DNA from: Aplidium turbinatum
Lineage: Eukaryota > Chordata > Ascidiacea > Aplousobranchia > Polyclinidae
Assembly (NCBI GenBank): GCA_918807975.1
Contig: OU964923.1
Coordinates: forward strand, 27,757,235 to 27,821,234
DNA length: 64,000 nt
Reading direction: 5' to 3'
A program made the position numbers and the translations under genes. Below are positions 1 through 9,908 of this stretch, piece by piece (within the stretch, counting starts at the first letter, position 1; every line of letters starts with the position of its first letter). The notes beneath the pieces are model-generated. The model saw only the letters and a program-made list of their open reading frames with translations, ran no database searches and was not told where the DNA came from.

Positions 1-817
1 TTCAACTTCGTTCGGCAGGTGTTCTAAATTAAAATAACGTTGAAATGAGATTTGCAGGGTTTCCAAGTGTGCGCAAAATTTTTCTCTCATAGAAATCAAA
101 AGAGTACATTCTCTTTGAGTTTCATCCATCAAGATAAGATCTTCTAACATTGGAAAGTTAGTGTAATTACCTGCTTCCAATCTGCGTATCCAAACGGCAA
201 CTTGGCTAAAAACGCTTTCAGTTTTTCAGCTGCATCAATTATTGTCACACCTGGTCCTTGAATGCCACGATTAACATTGTTAATATGACCGAAATTATCG
301 GCTAAGTAGGTCATGCCGTATAAAAAGCTTTTACTCTCAAACAATTTTGAGAGGGGACTTCCTTTTGCTTTCAAAAGAGTTGATACTTCATTTTTTAGCT
401 GCTGCGGTCGTTTTAAAACTTCTCTAGATAACCAACGTACCTCAAAATGATACAAAAGTATTTCGTAATCTGACCCTACTTCTTGACAGAGCGCTTTAAA
501 AGTACGGTGGTTTCCAGCTCTGCTTTTGATGAAATTAACAACTTTCACGCAATTCGTCAGAATTTCTTTGAGACTTGCTGGTAAAGTTTTTGCTGCTAAG
601 GCGTACCTGTGCAAGAAGCAATGGGTAACAACCACGCGAGGAGCTTCGTTTTTTACTAAAGCAGCAAATCCAGATTTTGTTCCCTAGCATAGCTGGTGCT
701 CTATCCGTGCATATAGAACATTTTTTTTTTCCAAAATTCATCAAGGTAATCACGGACCCCCAAATGTTTTCTCACGAACTCCCAAGGGGTCCGCGAACCC
801 CAGGTTGGGAACCACTG
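1..817 (-). mobile_element. hAT DNA transposon, right-hand part, with transposase remnants
   Basis: The segment ends at 817 in a hAT-type terminus (reverse complement CAGTGGTTCCCAACCTGG), and 818-825 (CTTTAAAG) would be the 8-bp target duplication. The other end lies outside the window. Minus-strand reading frames at 144-635 and 535-753 encode pieces of a ZBED5/SCAND3-like hAT transposase. They include the stretch HCFLHRYALAAKTLP, then RWLSREVLKR and the following helical region typical of the RNase H-like core with its inserted domain. The two pieces lie in different, overlapping frames, so the copy is dead. The assignment rests on family memory of these hAT proteins. Confidence 0.8.
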
Positions 818-830
818 CTTTAAAGCTTAA

Positions 831-1080
831 TCCTGGTAGTTTCGCATAGGCTACTTGTAGAGGCTTTGAACCACTGACGCAGGCCCGGTCACCGAGATTT
901 ACAGAGTGAAGTTTCTGATTTTTGAAAGGGAACTATTCAATCCATTAGATGCCGCTGAATGGAGAGCAGTCCTTAACGTGCGTTGCTCAAGTGCACACCC
1001 CGAGAGTCAAACCAGCTCCGCTTCGTCTGGAAGTTTCTTCGTTGACGAAGTCACGCGCTTAGCAACTGAGCTATCGGGGC
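831..1080 (-). mobile_element. tRNA-derived SINE, family 2
   Basis: Read on the minus strand, the element starts at 1080 with a tRNA-like head. GCCCCGA can pair with TCGGGGT further on, the A box is TAGCTCAGTTGCTAAGCG, and a weak B box reads GGTTTGACTC. A non-tRNA body follows down to about 831. The body recurs at 23417-23557 without the head. That recurrence and the two internal Pol III box positions make a SINE more likely than a tRNA gene. No clear duplication was found at its ends. Confidence 0.6.
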
Positions 1081-1764
1081 GGGCAAAGACTGCTGGTCGT
1101 TAAACGTTTACCAAATTTGCTTTGGAAACATTGTTGCCCTAGGCTACTGACATGATTCAAACATGACTTACTTTCACTTTGAAATGAAACGAAACACAAA
1201 ACATAAAACATGGTTGCACAAACTTTTTAGTCGGGCCGCATGCGGCCCGTAGTTAAACATAGCTGCTCTAAGGTATTAAAAACTTTTTTTCAATTTCGTG
1301 CCTCAGTTTTTTCAAAAATATTTCTATTTGCAGTTTTGGTTATAAAATTAAACTACGCGTGACTCAATAATCTCTGTACACGTAGCCTGTTTCAAAATAA
1401 ACTTTAGTCTTTATGATTGACCTTGAAAATCCGTATTCTGTCAACCGAGTATTTTTGCGAACATGTGTAAAATCATTTAACTTCACGCACGATTAATTTT
1501 CTTTCTAAAAAGCTTTAGCATTTGGTCTGGGGAGCTTCCAACCGAATGTTTGCATTTTAAAGTAGGCACGAAAAATTTGTTCAGTTGAACATGATTTTTT
1601 AATTTTCATCAAATGAAATATGTGAGCTAATTATGCCATACCTGAAAATAATTATTTTCTAAAAATATCTCTAATCTCAATATCGGAAAGGCCAAATATT
1701 TTAAAGGGTTGATGAGAGTAAAGCCATAGTTTAATGTATGGACTATGGATATCAAGCTTTGCTT

Positions 1765-1856
1765 AGTCAGCAAATCAGTTTTCACATTGGTTAAGGTTAA
1801 ACGTACAGCCTACAATGATTAAATCAATGCGAAAAGGACTACTCTGCTTGGTAGAC
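1765..1856. repeat. Decayed copy of the CAGACAGCAAA palindromic MITE
   Basis: The left part reads AGTCAGCAAATCAGTTTTCA. The right part, reversed, carries a similar CAGAGTAGTCCTTTTCGCATTGATT arrangement. Arms are recognisable but poorly conserved, so this is the weakest member of the family described at 61204-61290. Confidence 0.35.
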
Positions 1857-2066
1857 ACTCAAGGTAGGTCAGTTTTCCGGTGTAAGCCAGCTACCACCAT
1901 TGCGACGCATTAGATAAGAAGGGTGGGACAGTTTTCCTTATGAACTCAACTGATTGAAGTCAAAAAGATCCTTCTTGCACACGATTCAGTTACAGAAGAA
2001 AACATAGTATTTGCAAAGTGGGAATCGAACCTACGCCATCAAAATGACTATTCCATTGCCCTAACC

Positions 2067-3661
2067 CAGGGGTCACCAAACTTTTTTCTCTGAGGGCCGG
2101 ATTGCTGCGAGATTAACAGCTGCGGGCCGGATGCAAATTGCAAAAAGATATACAACTATTTAAAATCTCCATTGACTTGAATTAAGCACAATAAATAACA
2201 AAGTCAGAGGTGGTACAGCAAAGTTGTGATAAAAATCGAAAGTTTGCTAAAAAAGTTATCCCCTGCTGTGATACACTACAAGGCATCGTGCTCTTAAAAA
2301 AAATATTATATCTTTCCAAATTTGGCCTAGGCTGTTCCAATTTGTGGTGGCCTAATGATAAAAACAGAACACGTCAGCAGGGGCGCCGGAAGCGGGGGGG
2401 CAGGGGGGCGATCGCACCCCTGCCCTAAATTTTCTCTGGATGGGTGCCCTTTTAAGGTTATGTGAGCTACTGCACATTTTTCAATAATAATAATTTCTGC
2501 TATTTGCTTTTAGCCTAATTACAATCTTTCATTTTTGCCTCAAAATAATATTCACACACAAAATTCCGTATCACAGTAGCATGATACGCTTCCGTGCCAT
2601 TGTTCTTTGTACACCGGTATGTAGTTCTTGTACCATTACCCGATAATGAGCTATTGTGTACTGTGTAGGTCACAAACATAATTTATTGCAATTCTACCAC
2701 TTCTATGCTTCTTCAAAGACGGTTTTGTTACAACTATGTTTGGTGCTACCACCAGCCGTGAAAATCAAACGCCAATGATTCGAGGCACCACTAACGACCG
2801 TTTTGCATTGCATAGGAGAAGGACCAAAGGTAAGGCCGGATGGCCGGGTATTGTTGATGGCTGACTTATGAGAAAAAAAATGTTCCTCGTGGTCTGAGTT
2901 TTAGTTAGAACAAAAAAACTGAGTGATATAAAATTGTAGAAAAGTTAAGGAATGGTAACCTATAAACGTCTTGGCATAGCAAAGAGTGTGAGAACCTGGA
3001 AGTTAAAAATTTTTAGAAGAAAAAGTGTAAGTAAGCCGTTATGATATAGCGTCAAATTAGGAAAGGTGAATGCTGAAGGCAGTTTTAGCGCCATGAGGCG
3101 TGTAAAAATGTGGCTTCGTACCACAATGATAGACAAAAGTTTAAACAACTGACTGTTTGCGACTATTCACAAACAGGTGATGGACACCATTGACAATGCT
3201 GTTGCAAATAAGCTCATTCGAGCAACCGGCGCGCGTAAAATATACTTCGAATTGGTTTGATATTTGTCTACAGTACACTCTAGTTATACTTTGCTGCAGA
3301 TTGTGACGCTATGAGCGTGAAATTTATCTTTCGTTTCTTTTTGTTCAACCTATTTCAATATATTTCATTCATTTATCTTCATCTGTCTCAACTGTCTAAC
3401 TCAACAGCCGAACATCTGTTGAACTGCCCAGCATTATCGCTATATTTTATTTTAAAACTTAAAAAAAGTGCCCTTTTTTCATAATCCTGCCCCCCCCCCA
3501 GTCAAAAATCGTTCCGGCGCCCCTGCACGTCAGTCCTTTACAAAAAGTTTGGTAACTTTTTTCCTTAACAGTTGTAGTGCAGCTGTTATTTCCGCAGCAC
3601 GTGGCGGGCCGGATGAAATCAGTTCGCGGGCCGGTTGCGGCCCGTAGTTTGGTGACCCCTG
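2067..3661. mobile_element. hAT non-autonomous element (CAGGGGTCACCAAAC family), itself interrupted
   Basis: The terminal inverted repeats are CAGGGGTCACCAAACTTTTT on the left and the complement of AGTTTGGTGACCCCTG on the right, followed inward by GGGCCGG-rich subterminal sequence. Flanks CCCTAACC (2059-2066) and GCCTAACC (3663-3670) are a 7/8 target duplication, with one extra base on the right. A second copy of the same left end lies inverted at about 30019-30191. The interior is occupied by another hAT element (2378-3525). No transposase is seen. Confidence 0.85.
2378..3525. mobile_element. Nested hAT non-autonomous element
   Basis: Termini are CAGGGGCGCCGGAAGC and the complement of GTTCCGGCGCCCCTG, with poly-G/poly-C subterminal blocks. 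The 8-bp target duplication CACGTCAG is perfect (2370-2377 and 3526-3533). The element is 1148 bp long, A+T-rich inside and shows no recognisable coding sequence. It lies wholly inside the older hAT copy at 2067-3661. Confidence 0.9.
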
Positions 3662-4481
3662 CGCCTAACCCATTAGGCCACGCTAATGGTGGCGTCATAT
3701 TCACCTTAACTTAGGCTACATTGTATCAAAAATCTTTCGAGGAGAACGCTCAGAATATCATGTGCTGAGTCACCTGACTGAAATCAGCTGATTCACAAGG
3801 AAAACTGCCCTATTTTAAAGAGCCTACCACTTTGCTCGGTGTAAAATTCAGAAAAAAACATTTCGGGGGCAACATTGATTTCGAAAACTAACTACAACAA
3901 AATCGAAAACTGACAAGTTAAGGTCCGGAATGAAACAGATATCTTGAAGAAGGCTTGTCCCTGAGGCAATTTCATCATTTATAACCTAACTTGTTTTGGT
4001 CGTTTTGCGCATTTTGTACCTCCATATTTATTTGTTCATCAAGCACCCTTCGCATTTTATTTTAGGAGCCAGCCTGTGTGACCGAGTGTACCCTCTTTCC
4101 TGGATCTGGTAATGGCTGCATTCATTCCTAGTCCCCAATCGGCTCTTACAACTTGTATTTAAAAAAGAAACAATGGGCATCATTAGAAAGAAAAGCATTG
4201 CTTTATTCAAGGCGAAGTGGTGATGATAAGCTATACATACTGCTTCAATAAATAAGCCGCACAATATTGTGAAAACAACTGCGCCACTATAGTGCTCAAC
4301 AACACAAGAAGGCAATTCAGAGAAAGATTACAGTACATGATTTGACACTAGTCTAAAAAACCACTATGACACAATAAGAATAAATAATAAATACACAATA
4401 TAAAACATTACAAAGATGAAAAAAGTTTGATACTTCTTGTTGGTTTTTGATACTACGGTAAGTAATTCGTATCCTTCAAAA

Positions 4482-4914
4482 CAGTGGCGTAGCCAAGGGG
4501 GGGGTTTTGGGGGTTACAACCCCCCCCTTTGGCACGTGTGTGACGTCACGATATTGAGAATGATGCTTTCAGTCTAAAAAAAAATTGCCTAGTTTTAAAC
4601 AAAATTGCATTAAAAGAGCGAGTTTTGCCAATACCAAACATTCAAACATCTCAGCCAGGAATTAGCAACAAGAAAACACAGAGACTTTGCTTTTTTTCCG
4701 AAAAAGGCCGAAGAAAACATGATCTTATCCTTTTGTTATGCTACCGGACAGCATCATTTTACAGGAATATTCTTACCCACATTTTTGTTGAAAATGCTCT
4801 CAGAATGCACCAAATTCAAAGTAATTTTTCAAAATTTTCTGGGGGAGGCCCCCCAGACCCCCCGCCGTTGGGTGGTCAAAACCCCCCCTTTCAAAATTCC
4901 TGGCTACGCTACTG
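4482..4914. mobile_element. hAT MITE (CAGTGGCGTAGCC family), copy 1
   Basis: The termini CAGTGGCGTAGCCA and GGCTACGCTACTG are flanked by a perfect 8-bp duplication, CTTCAAAA (4474-4481, 4915-4922). The element is 433 bp. Its interior matches the 430 bp copy at 31279-31708 in inverted orientation over nearly its whole length. Long reading frames inside (for example 4625-4933) arise from shared non-coding sequence and are not taken as genes. Confidence 0.92.
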
Positions 4915-5415
4915 CTTCAAAATGCAGTATTAAATTTTTGGGTAAGTAGGCTACAACGAGCAAAAAGTAAGACATTGGGCGACGAAGGAATAATAGCTTT
5001 CTTGTTACAGTTAATACTGAGAAAAGCATTTTACATAGTTGTGTACGGATAAAAAGCATTGAAAAAACAAATTGAACTAAAATGTGAGATTTTATAATGC
5101 ATGATTATTTATCTTTCACTTATGCTGACGTCATAGTGACGTAGGTCATTTTCAAAACATTGTTTTCAACACGATTAGAAAACTACGCCTAACTTGAACA
5201 CACGTTTCTCATTCAGCTTAACTGATCAACAAAGCAAAAATACACATTCTCTTTAAGTTTTCAAAAAATTTCATCATTTCCAAGCTTATGGTATTGCTGG
5301 AGTTCATGGTTGCAAGTTGTACACAAAACAACATTAATTTTCAAAACAAACGGTGAACGAATTCAATACAAATTCAAAAACTCACATTATATCGAAGGTG
5401 AGAGAAACGGAGTCA

Positions 5416-5499
5416 CAGACTGAAAAGCAATCGTTTTTACATTGATTCAACGTCTGTAGACGCTAGAATCGGTAAAAAAACGATTGATTTGCTGTCTGG
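5416..5499. repeat. CAGACAGCAAA palindromic MITE copy
   Basis: Nearly full copy. The left arm contains GCAATCGTTTTTACATTGATT and the right arm, reversed, contains TCAATCGTTTTTTTACC. The variable stem segment CAATCG is shared by both arms. The centre is CGTCTGTAGACG and the right end is TTTGCTGTCTGG. Confidence 0.75.
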
Positions 5500-6604
5500 C
5501 GGGGCTCACCAAGGCAGTCAGAAAAGATGTGCTTATTCATGAAAGCTGTCAAAGCCGGTTTACACAACTTCCATAGTAATTGTTTCTTGTAAGCTCAGCG
5601 AACTTACAGTAACCTAAGAAACACAGACATGCTGTGGTTTTTTCGCTCAAGACAACAGCTCTGATTTCAAAAAAGATCGGTTGCTTTAACGTTGATGTAA
5701 ATGTTACTAACGTTAATAAAACATTGATGCACATTAGCAAAAACTCGTTGTTTGGACTTGGTGATTGATTTGACGGCATGCAGACGTTGAATTGATGTTA
5801 AAAGAACGCTTTTTTGCTAATCAGAAAAGCGAATAGGATAGTCCCTAACAGTGTAAGCATTTACTGTATAAATACATGCTACAAAGCACTAATTTAAAGG
5901 ATAGCATAAATACTGTAATAAGTTGAATATTGGTGGAAAATAATGCCTTGTGTGACATTGATAAAACGCAAACGGTTGCTTATTTCATGTCTACCACATC
6001 AATACTACACCAAAAGTCAATGTTCAGCTTTGAAAAGTTAATAACATTGATATTGTGTTACTCCAATGCAATTATTAAGTCTTATAATTGTCACATACAC
6101 ATCGAAATTACACTACTTTGCACAAATTAACCTTACATCGTACAATCAATTACTAGGAGGATGCAATTTGGTCATTAAAGAGATCAAAGGCAAAATCATA
6201 GGTTCTTCTTTCTGGCAATGCACTTTCATTTTCAAGACCCCAGAAAGTTAAGCTTTAGTTCCATGTCATGATGAAAAGGCTTTAACTTTTTAACAAACTA
6301 TTTGATGAAACAGTGCCTTAAAATATGGCTAGGAGCAAGTGTAGGTTTGTGAAAGAAAATTTAATTTATCAGTCCATACGCAGTAGCCTACTCTCACAAT
6401 CATTTGTCATAAACTAGCAGCAAAAAAATCTTGAACATGGTTGAATTTTGGTATAAAGTGCGGTTGATATAATTTGTGTTTGGCGCAGAAATACTTGTTG
6501 AAATCAAACAAAAAATTTTGTTCAGTTTATAGATACAAACATGAAATGATTTTGCTAAAACTGAATAAATAATAATAAATACACTTCAAAACATATTGAA
6601 TTCT

Positions 6605-8767
6605 TTACACAAGTCTTTCAGGAGACTCAGAATCATTGAAATTTGCATTATTACATGATACAGATTCACAAGATATAGGAATCCCACTATCAGTAGGTGA
6701 TGTTGCTTGTTTTGACAACATTGGTAATCGAAGTAAATGTGCTGAAGCAAAAGATGGATTAGTGTGAGAGTCTTTTGAAAAATGATCTTGGTGATCAACT
6801 GCATTAGTTGAGTATTCTGAACCTTTGCTTTTTTTCAAACTAGGATGAAGTGGATCATCATCATCAAGTCTGAGTGAAGTCTCAGGTATATTCAACCCAG
6901 CAAAGAAGTCTTCTGGATTAGACTCAATAATTCTAACATTTGCTTTACATTGAGAAGTGTTCTCACGGGGCAAGCTTTCCGGCATTAAAGCACAATTGGA
7001 ATTGTCAATATGGTTTGGTGTGGACACATCTGATTGAGTACTAAGGGATTCTGTAAAATGGGAACCTGTTTTTTTCTTAACATCTCCACTAGAATCAAAT
7101 GTACTCATGATCTTGGTGGCAAACATAGCGGTTGGAGATGATGAATGAAAAGACTGAATATCAGACTCAGCGATTAGATTACGATCACCACCCGATGATT
7201 CTTGAGATTGAGGCAAGGCAGATATATCTGGCTGGTGCTTGACGATGCTGAGTAATCCGCTATTTAAAGGTAGTGCAGGTATCAAGTGGCGTTCATGATG
7301 GTTTAAGGATGACTTTAAATCATCCTCTTTATGTTGCTGGGCCAATGCTTCTGTTGTAATATTTGGAGCGTTTTCATTAGTCTTCGCTGTAAGTAAATGT
7401 GTATCACTTTTTGCCAAACCATTTAAACGACTTCTTGTGCTACCATTTCTGCTTCCTTTAGTCAAGGAGGATTTGTGTACCAATCTAGCATGCTCACGAT
7501 CAAGTTTTGAAAAACTGGAAGAAGTCCCTGAATCGTGTCTTGGTGAAAGGCCAGCACTTGTTCTATCCAAACTTAATTTGACTTGGAATGATTGTTTGTG
7601 TGCATCAGCAGCAATATTTGAATGACTACCAGTAAAGGTGGAAAAATGGTTGATATTGTCAACTTCAACTTCAGAGTTTTTGTAAGAAGTGAGCATTGGT
7701 GAAGCATCTATTTGTCTGTCACCATCTACTATTAACACCTTACGAAGCAATTTACTTCGTTTTCTTTTAAACAAGCAGTATGTCCCCAAGCAAACGAATG
7801 ACACAGCCATTAATGTCAGACATGTTCCTAAAGCAACAGCAAGATGCTCTTGACCATTGTGCTTGTTCAACTTCTTATTTCTAATTAATGGCCTCACACT
7901 CCTTTCATTGCATCTGCTACCATCCCAGCCTTTGTTGCAAAGACAACGTCGACCTTCAACTTCTTGGCAACAATGCCCATGCTCACAAAAGTTTGCATAT
8001 TTGACACCACATTCTTTGTCACAGGTTGCCACATGAACCTTTTTTATCTTGAGAGTTACTGTGTAATTTGCAGCATGTTCAGAGGCAACATTTCTTGCGC
8101 TGCATTTAAATTTGGCATCATGATATTCCTTTCTAACATGAGGAATTTCTATAGAACTAGATTTTTTGCTTTTCTTAACCTTAAAATCTTTTGGAATATT
8201 AGATTTTGTCAATAAAACATCATTATAATACCATGTCAATGCAGGACGTGGCTTTCCACCTGCTTTGCATTTTATTCGCAATTTAGACCCAGTTGATTTT
8301 TTGATAGTTTTCGACTTCTTTTTAAATGAAGGTGGAACCAAACAGCGCTTGCATAGAACTTTTTCAAATTTCCGTATAGTTCGCTTGCGACTTTTCATGG
8401 GATTATACCTAATCCAATAAAATCCATCTTGATCTGGTTCTTGCAAAAATAATAAATATTTAGAATTGCTTTTTAAGTTGGCACAGTCTTTCACTCTTCC
8501 AACAGGCCCAAATTGTATTTCAGTACCTTCAGTCAAACCATTGTTCTTGTGGAAAAAAACATGAACTACTTTTGCAGTGACATTGAACGTTGTTCCTTTT
8601 CTGGCGTGCTTTAGATTCTTGCTCTGCACAAGTGATACTTCTACTACAATTGGTGAAGTTGTGGCAAGGACATCTGAAGATGTTTTCTTCGGAACAGGCT
8701 TACATGTTTGACAATATCCAGAGCTTAAAAACATAGCATAAAGCACAATAGTATATAGAAGATTCAT
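6605..8767 (-). CDS. Neuregulin-like EGF/Ig transmembrane growth factor, single coding exon
   Basis: This is a 720-residue membrane protein of the neuregulin type, expected to signal to ErbB/EGFR-family receptors. The signal peptide is residues 1-19 (hydrophobic, ending in SSGYC). Residues 20-141 are a cysteine-containing N-terminal domain ending VLCKRC, matching the ILCTDC junction of vertebrate NRG2. A C2-type Ig domain spans about 145-242, with cysteines at 167 and 222. An EGF domain at 249-286 has the C-x7-C-x4-C pattern, then C275-x-C277-x8-C286. The TM segment is about 308-333, followed by the stop-transfer KRKRSK and a roughly 385-residue Ser-rich tail. I start at the ATG at 8767; an upstream in-frame GTG at 8776 is not a eukaryotic start. 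All domains lie in one exon, whereas vertebrate NRG genes are many-exon. Which family member it is remains uncertain. Confidence 0.88.
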   Translation of the reverse strand: MNLLYTIVLYAMFLSSGYCQTCKPVPKKTSSDVLATTSPIVVEVSLVQSKNLKHARKGTTFNVTAKVVHVFFHKNNGLTEGTEIQFGPVGRVKDCANLKSNSKYLLFLQEPDQDGFYWIRYNPMKSRKRTIRKFEKVLCKRCLVPPSFKKKSKTIKKSTGSKLRIKCKAGGKPRPALTWYYNDVLLTKSNIPKDFKVKKSKKSSSIEIPHVRKEYHDAKFKCSARNVASEHAANYTVTLKIKKVHVATCDKECGVKYANFCEHGHCCQEVEGRRCLCNKGWDGSRCNERSVRPLIRNKKLNKHNGQEHLAVALGTCLTLMAVSFVCLGTYCLFKRKRSKLLRKVLIVDGDRQIDASPMLTSYKNSEVEVDNINHFSTFTGSHSNIAADAHKQSFQVKLSLDRTSAGLSPRHDSGTSSSFSKLDREHARLVHKSSLTKGSRNGSTRSRLNGLAKSDTHLLTAKTNENAPNITTEALAQQHKEDDLKSSLNHHERHLIPALPLNSGLLSIVKHQPDISALPQSQESSGGDRNLIAESDIQSFHSSSPTAMFATKIMSTFDSSGDVKKKTGSHFTESLSTQSDVSTPNHIDNSNCALMPESLPRENTSQCKANVRIIESNPEDFFAGLNIPETSLRLDDDDPLHPSLKKSKGSEYSTNAVDHQDHFSKDSHTNPSFASAHLLRLPMLSKQATSPTDSGIPISCESVSCNNANFNDSESPERLV

Positions 8768-9505
8768 TTCAGTCACATTTGTTTCAATCTAATGAGAAAA
8801 TGAAAAACATGCAATATTAGATCTAACATAAAAATAAAAACTTATTCTATTTATGACAGCACGCTCGCAATTACACCAAGTACCTAACATTAAGTTAGCA
8901 AAGGCCAACTAATCTGATGTGCAAAACCAAATACCTTAAAATTGCGGTTTCATTGTTTTAAAGCTAATGGTATGTTTAATCAATCTGATGATGAGAAATC
9001 TTTTATTTATAATTTTAAAATATTTAAATATAATTTCTTAAAATTTATAATTTTATGATAATGTTTAATCTAGCAGGAACATAAAGACTAATCAAAAGAG
9101 TCAAATGTTACCACTACAGGTACAGTGTAATTCCTTCAACCTGGTCTTAACTGTTTGGACATATTGAGTGAGCTTTTGAGGCTAATCCTAATTAATAGCA
9201 GGAGAAATTCACACAACCTTCATGAGATAATGTGAGTTGCGTGCGACAAGGCACAAGGCTGTTGCTCAAAAGTTAAGCTTATTTATTGTTATTCGCAGTA
9301 AAGTACAGTAGATATAGCTGAAGCTAAGCCGTCGAAATATCCCACTAGTGACACTGACAAACAATCAAGTAAGCTTTCAAACCTTGCAATATCGTACCTA
9401 GGCTATAGCCTAACGAGGTACCGGTACCTACATTTTATAACTTACTTTGCGTCTACAACAAAGTCTCCACTCAATTCACCATGCCATTTTACTGAATTCT
9501 AATAC
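8768..9505 (-). other. Likely 5'UTR exon and intron of the neuregulin-like gene
   Basis: Read on the minus strand, a good donor (CAAA|GTAAGTTAT, intron starting at 9445) and a good acceptor (TTTTCTCATTAG, intron ending at 8789) define a 657 bp intron just upstream of the start codon. The proposed first exon is about 9505-9446. It holds only two tiny upstream reading frames (ATG TAT TAG and ATG GCA TGG TGA), so it is non-coding. Predicted from splice-site consensus only. Confidence 0.5.
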
Positions 9506-9526
9506 ATAAACTGGGCTACTGCTCCA

Positions 9527-9536
9527 CCTTTTATAG
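9527..9536 (-). promoter_or_regulatory. TATA box candidate for the neuregulin-like gene
   Basis: On the minus strand CTATAAAAGG lies about 25-30 bp upstream of the proposed first exon and about 80 bp upstream of the donor at 9445. Its spacing to the donor fits a short non-coding first exon. No transcription-start data are available. Confidence 0.45.
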
Positions 9537-9780
9537 TCCACCAACTTGTGCGTCTAAAAACAGATCAAGCGTTGCCTGTGTTTTGACGTTGTTACGCAAG
9601 GCTCACGTAACAACCAAATACAACATTTTTCTCTGGTACCACTCTTTAACAACACCTCGTGGCAATCTTTCAGTACAATTCAATTTTATTTTATTTTTTA
9701 TAGTTTCGGGAAGAGAGGGTTTGTTTTCTTGAACCAAAGACAGGCAAAAGACAACAATACAACTAGCTTGAGCAGTATAA

Positions 9781-9868
9781 CAATATATTTCACATACTGA
9801 CGAATAATTTTAACTACCAAACGTTTTCGGCTTAACTTAAGCCCTCATCAGGAATCTGAAAATATTTA
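9781..9868 (-). ncRNA. Hammerhead-ribozyme-like motif
   Basis: On the minus strand the order is a helix I arm, CTGATGA (9851-9845), a helix II hairpin (GGCTTA AGT TAAGCC), GAAA (9828-9825), a short helix III (ACG...CGT) and GTC at the expected cleavage site (9801-9799). The other helix I arm follows, with distal pairing of ATATTTTCA to TGAAATAT. One extra base beside helix II and one beside helix III suggest decay. Hammerheads of this kind are known in Penelope-like and other eukaryotic retroelements. No adjacent reverse transcriptase is seen. Confidence 0.4.
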
Positions 9869-9908
9869 TAAAAATGCATAAATTTCAACTTCTTGAAGGT
9901 AACTAGCT

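Larger units (their letters stand above)
2012..3689 (-). mobile_element. tRNA-like SINE head split by a nested hAT insertion
   Basis: Joining the flanks (3663-3689 then 2066-2012 on the minus strand) gives a tRNA-like unit. Its A box is GTGGCCTAATGGGTTAGGGC, similar to tRNA-Arg, and its B box is GGTTCGATTCCCAC. No acceptor stem can be drawn, so this is a SINE head or tRNA pseudogene rather than a working tRNA. The hAT element at 2067-3661 interrupts it between the two boxes. Confidence 0.55.

Noticed and set aside
4625-4933. 102-residue frame similar to the frame at 31177-31461
   Set aside because: Both lie in the two copies of one non-autonomous hAT MITE, so their similarity reflects shared repeat DNA, not a conserved protein.
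8768-8776. Upstream GTG start for the neuregulin-like protein
   Set aside because: The ATG at 8767 gives a normal signal peptide; GTG starts are not used in animal nuclear genes.
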